Assembly: GCA_946886425.1 (NCBI GenBank)
Contig: CAMPIP010000005.1
Span: 1 to 28,818, forward strand
From: an uncultured Actinomycetes bacterium
Lineage (GTDB): Bacteria > Actinomycetota > Thermoleophilia > Solirubrobacterales > 70-9
DNA: 28,818 bases
Direction of reading: 5' to 3'
This document shows, piece by piece, positions 7,088 through 13,999 of this stretch. Numbering within the stretch: position 1 is the stretch's first letter; every line of letters starts with the position of its first letter. The position numbers and the translations under genes were made by a program. The notes under the pieces are model-generated. The model was given only the letters and a program-made list of their open reading frames with translations. It was not told where the DNA came from and made no database searches.

Positions 7088-9478
7088 ATGGGGCGGTTGA
7101 GCAAACGCGGGGTGGCGCGGGCCGGGCTGTTCGCCGGCGCCGCCGGGACCGGGATCGCCGCGGCGACCACGGCGGCGGCCTGGCACTGGCTGGCGCGGCG
7201 GCCACTGCCCCGGGAAGAGGGGACGGTTGAGCTGGAGGGGCTGGAGGGGAGCGTGCGGGTGCGGCGCGACCGCTGGGGGGTTCCCCACATCGAGGCCGAC
7301 GCCGCCCGCGACCTCTACTTCGCCCAGGGCTTCGCGCACGGCCAGGACCGGCTCTGGCAGATGGACTTCTACCGCCGCGTCGTCCGCGGCCTGGTCGCCG
7401 AGATGGCCGGGCCGGAGGGGTTGCCGATCGACCGGCTGATCCGCACGCTCGGCATCCGCCGCGTCGCCGAAGCCGAGGAGGCGGCGCTCGACCCGCGCCT
7501 GCGGGCGCCGCTGGAGCGCTTCTGCGCCGGCGTCAACGCGGCGGCGGCCAACGCCACGGCGCCGCCGTTCGAGATGCAGCTGCTGCGGCTGCGTTTCGAG
7601 CCCTGGCAGCCGGTCGACATCCTCAGCCTCGGCAAGCTGCTCGCCTTCGGGCTCTCGACCAACTGGGAGCGGGAGCTGCTGCGGGCCGACATGGTGCGGA
7701 CGCTGGGCGCGGAGCTGACCGCCAAGCTCGACCCCACCTACCCGGCCGACAACCCGGTCGTCACCCAGGAAGCCTGGTCCGGCGACGGGCTGGCGATCGT
7801 CGAGCAGATCGACTCGGTGCGGCGCTCGCTCGGCCTCGCCGCCGAGGCGAGCGGCTCCAACAACTGGGCGGTCAGCGGCAAGCTCAGCGCCACCGGCTCG
7901 CCGCTGATCGCCGGCGACCCGCACCTGCCCCCGAGCATGCCGGGCATCTGGTACCAGGTCGGCCTCAGCCACGGCGGCCGCACCGTCCGCGGCGCCTCGA
8001 TGCCGGGGATGCCGGGCGTCTACATGGGCCAGAACGACGACGTCTGCTGGACCTTCACCAACGTCATGGCCGACGTCGAGGACCTCTTCGTCGAGCGGGT
8101 CGAGGGCGACCGCTACCTGTTCGAGGACGAGTGGCGGCCGCTTGAGATCCTCCGCGAGGAGATCCCGGTCAAGGGCCGCGCCCAGCCGGAGGCGATGGAC
8201 GTCCGCCTCACCCATCACGGCCCGATCGTCAACGAGGCGCTCGGCGCCGACGAGGCCGAGCCCCTGGCCCTCTCCTGGCTGGCGCTGCGCGAACCGACCG
8301 CCTTCGCGGGGATGTTCGAGCTGCTGGAGATCTCCTCCGGGCCGGAGCTGGTTGCCAAGCTCGAGGGCCACACCGCTCCCGCCTCGAACCTGATCTGGGC
8401 CGACCGACACGGCTCGATCGGGTACAAGCTGATCGGCCGCCTGCCGCGCCGCCGCGGCGGCTGCCCCGACCTGCCGAAGCCGGGCTGGACCGGCGAGTAC
8501 GAGTGGGAGGGGACGCTCCCCTACGCGGAGATGCCGGAGACGGTCGACCCCGAGAGCGGCTACCTGGTCACCGCCAACAACCCGATCGTCGGCGACTCCT
8601 ACCCGCACCACATCACCAGCGAGTGGCTCGACGGCTTCCGCGCCAAGCGGATCGAGCAGCTGCTGGGGGAGAGCGACGAGCACGACGTCGAGGGCTTCGA
8701 GGCGATGCAGTCCGACGACCTCTCGCTGCCGGGGATCGAGGCGGCGCGCCGCCTCGGCAAGCTGCACCCGCGCGGCCAGCGGGAGATCAGCGCCTTGGAG
8801 CGGCTGCGCAGCTGGGACGGCCGGCTCGACCCGGAGACGATCGCCGGGACGATCTACCAGGCCTTCATCCTCCGCCTCGCCCGCGAGGTGGCGCGGGCCG
8901 CGATCGGCGACCGTGACCTCTGCGAGCGCTACCTCGACCGCGCCGACAACGGCTTCACCCCGCACACGACCTCGCCGTGGCGCTGGCACTCGCACCTGAT
9001 GAAGCTCTGGGAGGAGGGCGACGAGGAGCTGATCGGGCGGCCCTGGGAGGAGCTGGTCCTGGAGGCGCTGGCCGGCGCACTCGACGATCTCGGCGACCGC
9101 TTCGGGCCCGACCCGGAGGGCTGGCGCTGGGGCCGGGTCCACGAGATGGAGTTCCCGCACCCGCTTGGCGAGGCCAACGGGCTGCTGCGGCGGCTGCTGA
9201 ACCGGCGGCTGCGGGCGGGCGGCGCCCAGGAGACGGTCAGCCAGATCGCCTACGACCCGAATGACCCCTACCGGGCGGTCTGGGCGCCGAGCTGGCGGAT
9301 GGTCGCCGACCCGACCGACCCCGACCGCTCGCGCTGGCAGATGTTCACCGGCCAGTCCGGCCACCCGGCCAGCCCCCATTACGACGACCTCCAGCCCGAC
9401 TGGCTCGACGGCCGCACCCAGCCGATGCGCGGCGAGGGCCCCTGGCGGGAGCTGGAGCTCGTGCCGAGCGCGACTTGA
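7088..9478 (+). CDS. Penicillin acylase family N-terminal-nucleophile amidohydrolase
   Basis: A 796-residue precursor, normal for the family. The N-terminus has a basic stretch followed by a hydrophobic Ala/Gly-rich segment (about 10-32), so it is probably membrane-anchored or exported. The alpha chain contains the typical RDRWGVPHIEA and GFAHGQDRLWQMD motifs. The autoproteolytic site is G-S in ASGSNNWAVSG, making Ser257 the beta-chain N-terminal nucleophile. GDPHLP follows about 20 residues later, and TANNPIV contains the expected oxyanion-hole Asn. Such enzymes cleave amide bonds in beta-lactams, acyl-homoserine lactones or lipopeptides; which one is not visible. The ATG at 7088 was chosen over an in-frame ATG at 7049 because the latter adds residues before the basic/hydrophobic start. 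AACACT lies 6 bases before it as a weak -10 candidate. A glycoside hydrolase gene follows after 25 bases. Confidence 0.92.
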   Translation: MGRLSKRGVARAGLFAGAAGTGIAAATTAAAWHWLARRPLPREEGTVELEGLEGSVRVRRDRWGVPHIEADAARDLYFAQGFAHGQDRLWQMDFYRRVVRGLVAEMAGPEGLPIDRLIRTLGIRRVAEAEEAALDPRLRAPLERFCAGVNAAAANATAPPFEMQLLRLRFEPWQPVDILSLGKLLAFGLSTNWERELLRADMVRTLGAELTAKLDPTYPADNPVVTQEAWSGDGLAIVEQIDSVRRSLGLAAEASGSNNWAVSGKLSATGSPLIAGDPHLPPSMPGIWYQVGLSHGGRTVRGASMPGMPGVYMGQNDDVCWTFTNVMADVEDLFVERVEGDRYLFEDEWRPLEILREEIPVKGRAQPEAMDVRLTHHGPIVNEALGADEAEPLALSWLALREPTAFAGMFELLEISSGPELVAKLEGHTAPASNLIWADRHGSIGYKLIGRLPRRRGGCPDLPKPGWTGEYEWEGTLPYAEMPETVDPESGYLVTANNPIVGDSYPHHITSEWLDGFRAKRIEQLLGESDEHDVEGFEAMQSDDLSLPGIEAARRLGKLHPRGQREISALERLRSWDGRLDPETIAGTIYQAFILRLAREVARAAIGDRDLCERYLDRADNGFTPHTTSPWRWHSHLMKLWEEGDEELIGRPWEELVLEALAGALDDLGDRFGPDPEGWRWGRVHEMEFPHPLGEANGLLRRLLNRRLRAGGAQETVSQIAYDPNDPYRAVWAPSWRMVADPTDPDRSRWQMFTGQSGHPASPHYDDLQPDWLDGRTQPMRGEGPWRELELVPSAT

Positions 9479-9503
9479 GCCCGGTGGCCGGGTTCGTGTG
9501 GGC

Positions 9504-10580
9504 ATGAAATCCAGTCGCCTCACGCTCGCACTCGTCCTCGCCGCCTTGGCGGTCCTCGTCGTCCCGGCCGCCGCCCAGGCGCTGCCGCGCGGTTTCTTCG
9601 GGATCGTCCCGCAGACGACCTTGGAGCCGGGTGACTTCAGCCGGATGCGGGCTGGCGGCGTCGACACGGTCCGGGTGCCCGTCTCCTGGAGCGCCACCAA
9701 ACCGAAGGCGAACAGCGAGTTCGAATGGGCCGGCCTCGACGCGACGGTGGCGGGCGCCGCCCGCGAGCGGATCGAAGTGCTGCCGTTCCTCTACTCGACG
9801 CCGCGCTGGATCTCCGGCGACTGGCGCCGGCTGCCGGTCGACAACGCCCGCCAGCGCCGGGCCTGGGGCGAATTCGTGACCGCGATCGTCGCGCGCTACG
9901 GGCGCACCGGGACCTTCTGGGCCGAGCACGGGCCGGGCAGCGACGAACCGTTGCCGCGGCTGCCGATCCGCAACTGGCAGATCTGGAACGAGGAGAACTT
10001 CTTCTACTTCACGCGCCCCGCCTCGCCGCAGCGCTACGCGCGGCTGCTCGCCGTCTCCCGGCCGGCGATCAACCGCGGCGACCGGCGCGGCGACCTCGTC
10101 CTCGGCGGCCTCTTCGGCGAGCCGCGCCAGGGCCCGCCGCGGGCGATGGACGCGGTCGAGTTCCTCGAACGGCTCTACCGCGTGCGCGGCGTCAAGGCCA
10201 ACTTCGACGCCGTCGCCGTGCACCCCTACGCCGCCGACGCGGCGGAGCTGCGGCGGATCGTCGAAGAAGCGCGGCAGGTGATGGTCCGCAACGGCGACCG
10301 CCGCAGCGGCCTCTTCCTGACCGAGGTCGGCTGGGGCTCGCAGGCCAACAGCCCGATCTCTTTCGAGGTCGGCAAGCGGGGCCAGGCCCGCGAACTGCGC
10401 GCCGCCTACCGGTACCTGCTGGGCAACCGCGGCCGCCTGAAGCTGCGGCAGGTCGACTGGTTCACCTGGAAGGACATGCCCGGCTCCTGCTCGTTCTGCG
10501 ACTCGACCGGGATGTTCCGGGCCGGCGCCAAGTTCCGGCCGAAGCCGGCCTGGCACGCCTTCGTCTCGTTCGCGCGTTGA
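9504..10580 (+). CDS. Secreted clan-A-type glycoside hydrolase-like protein (paralog 1)
   Basis: A 358-residue protein with a Sec signal peptide (MKSSRLTLALVLAALAVLVV..., probable cleavage after AQA at residue 26) and a TIM-barrel glycoside-hydrolase layout. The expected acid/base is Glu163 in IWNEENFFYF and the expected nucleophile Glu274 in LTEVGWGS, about 110 residues apart as in clan GH-A families such as GH5 or GH39. The family assignment within the clan is uncertain. An SCSFCDS motif (residues 329-334) may form a disulfide and is shared with the paralog at 12847-13989. The shared FGI-PQT and LPFLYSTPRW / LPFVYSSPRW segments show common ancestry. The ATG at 9504 starts the signal peptide exactly. 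It follows the acylase gene by 25 bases and is probably co-transcribed. The substrate is unknown. Confidence 0.85.
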   Translation: MKSSRLTLALVLAALAVLVVPAAAQALPRGFFGIVPQTTLEPGDFSRMRAGGVDTVRVPVSWSATKPKANSEFEWAGLDATVAGAARERIEVLPFLYSTPRWISGDWRRLPVDNARQRRAWGEFVTAIVARYGRTGTFWAEHGPGSDEPLPRLPIRNWQIWNEENFFYFTRPASPQRYARLLAVSRPAINRGDRRGDLVLGGLFGEPRQGPPRAMDAVEFLERLYRVRGVKANFDAVAVHPYAADAAELRRIVEEARQVMVRNGDRRSGLFLTEVGWGSQANSPISFEVGKRGQARELRAAYRYLLGNRGRLKLRQVDWFTWKDMPGSCSFCDSTGMFRAGAKFRPKPAWHAFVSFAR

Positions 10581-10601
10581 GCGCCGCCCGGCCGGGCGCT
10601 C
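10579..10601. terminator. Candidate bidirectional terminator between convergent genes
   Basis: A 7-bp stem GAGCGCC / GGCGCTC with a 9-base GC-rich loop spans the 19 bases between the convergent stops at 10580 and 10600, including parts of both stop codons. An alternative CCCGGCCGGG palindrome lies inside it. There is no T-run, so termination is inferred from position and stem strength only. Confidence 0.4.
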
Positions 10602-11259
10602 AGATCGGCTCGAGCGAGAGGCCGCCGGCGGCCTCGGTGACGGCGGTGACGACCTCGACGATCTCCGGTGGCGCCTTCTCGGGCGAGCCGCTGTCGAAGG
10701 GCGGGTCGGGGTCGTACTCGATGCCGAGCTGGACCGCCTGGGCGACCTCCGGGCCGACCTCGACCGAGACCAGGTGCAGTGCCATGTCGATGCCGGCGGT
10801 GACCCCGGCGGCGGTGACGAGCTTGCCGTCCATCACCCAGCGGCCCCCGACCGGGTCGGCGCCGAAGCGCTCGACCGCGTCGAGCAGCAACCAGTTCGAG
10901 GTCGCCCGCTTGCCGTCGAGCAGGCCGGCGGCGCCGAGGATCAGCGAGCCGGTGCAGACCGAGGTGGTCCATTTGGTCTGGCGGTCGACGCCGCGCAGCC
11001 ACTCCAGGACCTCCTCGTCGTGCATCAGGGCGCGGCTGCCGATCCCGCCCGGGACGAGCACGACGTCGGGCTCTTCGGCGTCGCCGAGGTAGCCGTCGGC
11101 GAGGAGGCCGAGGCCGCCTTCGCAGCGCACCTCGCCGGGCTGCTTGGCGACGAAGCGCACGTCCCAGCCGGGCACGTTGCGCATCACTTCGTAGGGTCCG
11201 GCCGCGTCGAGGACGGCCATCCGGTCATAGAGCAAGATCGCGATATCCATGCCGACCAT
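10600..11259 (-). CDS. DJ-1/PfpI-family protein
   Basis: A 219-residue DJ-1/PfpI (class-I glutamine amidotransferase-like) protein. The nucleophile-elbow Cys102 is in TTSVCTGSLILGAAGLLDG, PDVVLVPGGIGSR (64-76) precedes it, and TAAGVTAGIDMALHLV (residues about 149-164) is typical of the isonitrile-hydratase/ThiJ-like branch. Such proteins include isonitrile hydratase and other small-molecule hydratases; the reaction here is not determined. The last about 45 residues form an acidic, Pro-rich tail (EYDPDPPFDSGSPEKAPP) ahead of a final helix. The start may be ATG 11259 or ATG 11250, three codons apart. The gene is divergent from a GlxA-type regulator that carries the same fold, with 62 bases between starts, so it is the likely target of that regulator. 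Confidence 0.9.
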   Translation of the reverse strand: MVGMDIAILLYDRMAVLDAAGPYEVMRNVPGWDVRFVAKQPGEVRCEGGLGLLADGYLGDAEEPDVVLVPGGIGSRALMHDEEVLEWLRGVDRQTKWTTSVCTGSLILGAAGLLDGKRATSNWLLLDAVERFGADPVGGRWVMDGKLVTAAGVTAGIDMALHLVSVEVGPEVAQAVQLGIEYDPDPPFDSGSPEKAPPEIVEVVTAVTEAAGGLSLEPI

Positions 11260-11287
11260 GGTGCCGGCACGGGGCGGCGCTCGCCAG

Positions 11288-11301
11288 TGGCAGGATTGCC
11301 A
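11288..11301. promoter_or_regulatory. Candidate operator TGGCA-N4-TGCCA
   Basis: A perfect 5-4-5 inverted repeat (TGGCA GGAT TGCCA) lies between the divergent DJ-1 gene and the GlxA-type regulator, ending 8 bases before the TAGATT box. It covers the place where a -35 element would sit. Its symmetry and position fit a site for the adjacent AraC-type regulator; binding is inferred. Confidence 0.5.
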
Positions 11302-11309
11302 ATGTCCGC

Positions 11310-11315
11310 TAGATT
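11310..11315 (+). promoter_or_regulatory. Candidate -10 box (TAGATT) of the GlxA-type regulator
   Basis: TAGATT ends 6 bases before the ATG at 11322, which places the expected transcription start on the start codon itself. No Shine-Dalgarno is present. A leaderless mRNA is inferred. Confidence 0.5.
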
Positions 11316-11321
11316 TCTGCC

Positions 11322-12305
11322 ATGGGCGGCGAGCGTGGCAGCAAGCGACGGCACCGGGTCGTCGGCCTTTGCCTCGACGGGATGGTCGCCTTCGACCTGA
11401 CCGCGCCGGCCCAGGCTTTCGGGCTCGCCGCCGCCGCGGACGGCTCGCCTCACTACGCGTTCTCGACCTGCTCCGTCGACGGCGGCCCGGTGCGCACGAC
11501 CAGCGGCTTCGCGATCGCCCCGGAGGCGGGCCTGCGGGCGCTGGCGAGCGCCGGGACCGTCGTCGTCCCCGGCTACGCGGGGATCCTGGCGCCGCCGCCG
11601 GAGCCGGCGCTGGCGGCGCTGCGGCGCGCCGCAGCGCGGGGGGCCCGGGTCCTCTCGGTCTGCACCGGCGCCTTCGCGTTCGCCCACGCCGGTCTGCTCG
11701 ACGGCCGCCGCGCCGCCACGCACTGGGCCTGGGCGGACGAGCTGGCCCGCCGCTTCCCGACCGTCACGGTCGACCCGGCGGTGCTGTTCGTCGACGAAGG
11801 CGCGGTGATGACCTCGGCCGGCCTCAGCGCCGGGATCGACCTCAGCCTGCACGCGATCCGCAAGGACCACGGCGCCGCCTGCGGCGAACGGGTCGCCCGC
11901 CACATGGTGGCGCCGCCGCACCGCGACGGCGGCCAGGCCCAGTTCATCGAGCGGCCGCCGCCGGCACCCGGCTCGCTGGAGCCGACCCGGCGCTGGGCCG
12001 CCGAGCGACTCGACGAGCCGCTCGACGTCGCCGCGATGGCGTCCCATGCCGGGGTCAGCCCCCGCACGTTCGCCCGCCGCTTCCGCGAGGAGACCGGGAC
12101 GACGCCGCTGCAGTGGCTGCTCGGCCAGCGCGTGCTCGAGTCGCGGCGGCTGCTCGAGGAGTCCGACCTGCCGGTCGAGACGATCGCCTGGCGCTGCGGC
12201 TTCGGCACCGCCGCCTCGCTGCGGGACCATTTTCGCCGCGCAACCGCGACCACCCCGACCGCCTACCGTCGCGCGTTCGCCAAGTTAGAGTCAGCGGCCG
12301 GATGA
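11322..12305 (+). CDS. GlxA-family transcriptional regulator (DJ-1/PfpI domain plus AraC HTH)
   Basis: A 327-residue regulator of usual length for the family. Residues about 13-190 form a DJ-1/PfpI-like sensor domain with the elbow SVCTGAFAFAHAGLLDGRRAATHW and SAGLSAGIDLSLHAI. Residues about 225-320 are an AraC-type double helix-turn-helix: ERLDEPLDVAAMASHAGVSPRTFARRFREETG (first HTH) and LPVETIAWRCGFGTAASLRDHFRRATATTPTAYRR (second HTH and signature). It probably senses a small metabolite through the N-terminal domain and controls the divergent DJ-1 gene and its own unit. A perfect inverted repeat sits in the shared 62-base promoter region. Its stop overlaps the start of the next gene (ATGA), which suggests one operon. 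Confidence 0.93.
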   Translation: MGGERGSKRRHRVVGLCLDGMVAFDLTAPAQAFGLAAAADGSPHYAFSTCSVDGGPVRTTSGFAIAPEAGLRALASAGTVVVPGYAGILAPPPEPALAALRRAAARGARVLSVCTGAFAFAHAGLLDGRRAATHWAWADELARRFPTVTVDPAVLFVDEGAVMTSAGLSAGIDLSLHAIRKDHGAACGERVARHMVAPPHRDGGQAQFIERPPPAPGSLEPTRRWAAERLDEPLDVAAMASHAGVSPRTFARRFREETGTTPLQWLLGQRVLESRRLLEESDLPVETIAWRCGFGTAASLRDHFRRATATTPTAYRRAFAKLESAAG

Positions 12306-12769
12306 GCCGCAGGGACCAGATCACGCTCAACCACGCGGAGCTGCGGGAGCTGCTCGAGGGCGAGCGGATCGCCGTCGTCTCCAGCCTCGGGTCGCGGGGC
12401 TGGCCGCACTCGATGCCGCTCTGGTTCGTGCCCCGTGAGGGCGAGGTCTGGATCTGGACCTACGCGAAGTCGCAGAAGGTGCGCAACCTCGAACGCGACC
12501 CGCGGGCGACGGTGCTGGTCGAGACCGGCCGCGAGTACGGGGAGCTGCGCGGGGCGATGGTCGAGGCGGAGGCGGAGATCCACCGCGACTTCGAGACCGT
12601 GATCGGCTTCGCCGAAGAGCTGACCGTGCGCTACGCGGAGGGGATATCGGCCGTCGAGGGCGACGCCAAGGCGGCCCTGGAAGCGCAGGCTCCGAAGCGG
12701 GTGGCGATCCGGTTTCGGGCGGTGCGGACGGCTACCTGGGACCATCGCAAGCTCGGCGGGACCTACTGA
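12302..12769 (+). CDS. PPOX-fold FMN/F420-binding oxidoreductase-like protein
   Basis: A 155-residue split-barrel protein of the pyridoxamine-5'-phosphate-oxidase-like superfamily. GERIAVVSSLGSRGWPHSMPLWFVPREGEVWIWTYAKSQKVRNLERDPRATVLVETG (residues about 20-76) is the typical flavin/deazaflavin-binding core. Actinobacterial members of this size often use F420 rather than FMN, but the cofactor cannot be settled by eye. The gene begins with ATGA overlapping the GlxA-type regulator stop, so it is translationally coupled and likely serves the same metabolic response as the DJ-1 protein. The C-terminal half (EAEAEIHRDFETVIGFAEELTVRYAEG) is helical and less conserved. Confidence 0.85.
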   Translation: MSRRDQITLNHAELRELLEGERIAVVSSLGSRGWPHSMPLWFVPREGEVWIWTYAKSQKVRNLERDPRATVLVETGREYGELRGAMVEAEAEIHRDFETVIGFAEELTVRYAEGISAVEGDAKAALEAQAPKRVAIRFRAVRTATWDHRKLGGTY

Positions 12770-12830
12770 CGCGGCGATGACAAGTTCGCTCCATGCGGGC
12801 TTCAGCCGTGTTAGAGGTTGACCCGACCGC

Positions 12831-12836
12831 TACCTT
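12831..12836 (+). promoter_or_regulatory. Candidate -10 box (TACCTT) of glycoside hydrolase paralog 2
   Basis: TACCTT ends 10 bases before the ATG at 12847, identical in sequence and spacing to the box at 2603-2608. It lies inside the longer open frame starting at 12793, which supports the ATG at 12847. A TTGACC at 12818-12823 is too close (7 bases) to act as its -35. Confidence 0.5.
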
Positions 12837-12846
12837 TCCCTGCTCG

Positions 12847-13989
12847 ATGAGCCGCCGCCCCCTCATCTCCCTGTTCGCCGCCGCCCTGATTGCCGTCGTC
12901 TTCGTCGGCTTCGTCGCCCAGTCCGGCTCCGCGATGGCGCCGCCGCTGACCCCGAAGCCGCCCAAGCCGCCGCGGGAGTTCTTCGGGATCGGGCCGCAGA
13001 CGATGCTGACCGACAGGGACGCCGCCTACATGAAGGCCGGCGGGATCGAAGTGGTGCGCTGGCCGCTCTCCTGGGGCGGCGTCCAGCCGACCCACAACGC
13101 TCCCTACGACTGGGGCGCGATGGACCAGGTCGTCGCCGTCGCCGCCCGCCACGGGCTGCGGGTGCTGCCCTTCGTCTACTCCAGCCCGAGGTGGATCGGC
13201 AAGGAAACGCGACTGCCGGTCGACAGCGGGCGGGCCCGCCGGGCTTGGGCCGCATTCCTCGGCGCTGCGGTCAGGCGCTACGGGCCCGGCGGAGAATTCT
13301 GGCGGGAGTACTCGCCCGGGGTGATCCAGTACGAGCCGGCGATCACGCGGCCGCTGCCGATCCGCAAATGGCAGATCTGGAACGAGGCCAACTTCTTCTA
13401 CTTCGCCTTCCCGGTGTCGCCGACGCGCTACGCGCGGCTGCTGAAGATCTCGGCCCCGGCGATCAAAGCGGTGGATCCGGGCGCCCGGATCGTCCTCACC
13501 GGCCTGTTCGGGGAACCGACCGCGCGCGGCAGGCGGGGCATGCCGGCGACGAAGTTCATGGAACGGCTCTACCGGGTGCCCGGGATCAAGAGCCTCTTCG
13601 ACGGGGTCGCCCTGCACCCCTACGCCGTCGACGCGGAAACGCTCGAAGAACTGGTCGAGGGGCTGCGCGGAGTCACGGTCGAGAACAAAGACCGGGTGCC
13701 CCTCTACATCACGGAGATGGGCTGGGGCTCGGAGAACAACTTCAAGCAGGTCGCCTTCGAGCAGGGGATCCGGGGACAGGTCAAGCAGCTGAAGGCCTCC
13801 TACGGCTACCTGATGACCAACCGGGCCCGTCTCAACCTCAAGCAGGTCTACTGGTTCTCCTGGAAGGACCTGCCGGAATCCTGCACCTTCTGCGATTCGG
13901 TCGGCCTCTTCCGCGCCGGCGCTGGCTTCCGCCCGAAGCCCTCCTGGCACGCCTTCATCCGCCTCACCGGCGGCCGCGCGCGTCCATAG
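12847..13989 (+). CDS. Secreted clan-A-type glycoside hydrolase-like protein (paralog 2)
   Basis: A 380-residue paralog of the protein at 9504-10580. It has a signal peptide (hydrophobic residues about 6-24, probable cleavage after GSA at residue 29) and a Pro/Lys-rich linker (PPLTPKPPKPPREF). The TIM-barrel-type domain carries the expected acid/base Glu180 in IWNEANFFYF and the expected nucleophile Glu290 in YITEMGWGSEN. The SCTFCDSVGLFRAG segment repeats the CxFC motif of paralog 1. An insertion of about 8-10 residues after EFWREYSPGVIQYEPAI distinguishes it. The ATG at 12847 begins the signal peptide and is preceded by a -10 box. The next gene starts 10 bases after the stop with a good Shine-Dalgarno, so this enzyme may be the first gene of the glycan operon. 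The substrate is unknown. Confidence 0.85.
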   Translation: MSRRPLISLFAAALIAVVFVGFVAQSGSAMAPPLTPKPPKPPREFFGIGPQTMLTDRDAAYMKAGGIEVVRWPLSWGGVQPTHNAPYDWGAMDQVVAVAARHGLRVLPFVYSSPRWIGKETRLPVDSGRARRAWAAFLGAAVRRYGPGGEFWREYSPGVIQYEPAITRPLPIRKWQIWNEANFFYFAFPVSPTRYARLLKISAPAIKAVDPGARIVLTGLFGEPTARGRRGMPATKFMERLYRVPGIKSLFDGVALHPYAVDAETLEELVEGLRGVTVENKDRVPLYITEMGWGSENNFKQVAFEQGIRGQVKQLKASYGYLMTNRARLNLKQVYWFSWKDLPESCTFCDSVGLFRAGAGFRPKPSWHAFIRLTGGRARP

Positions 13990-13999
13990 GGGGCTGGCC

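Noticed and set aside
6962..9700. Long minus-strand open frame (over 900 codons) opposite the penicillin acylase gene
   Set aside because: It is antisense to a gene with clear catalytic motifs, is low-complexity (Arg/Gly/Ala/Val-rich) and matches no family. Long shadow frames are expected at this GC content.
12818..12836. TTGACC followed by TACCTT as a full -35/-10 promoter
   Set aside because: The gap is only 7 bases, far short of the usual 16-18, so only the TACCTT is kept as a -10 candidate.
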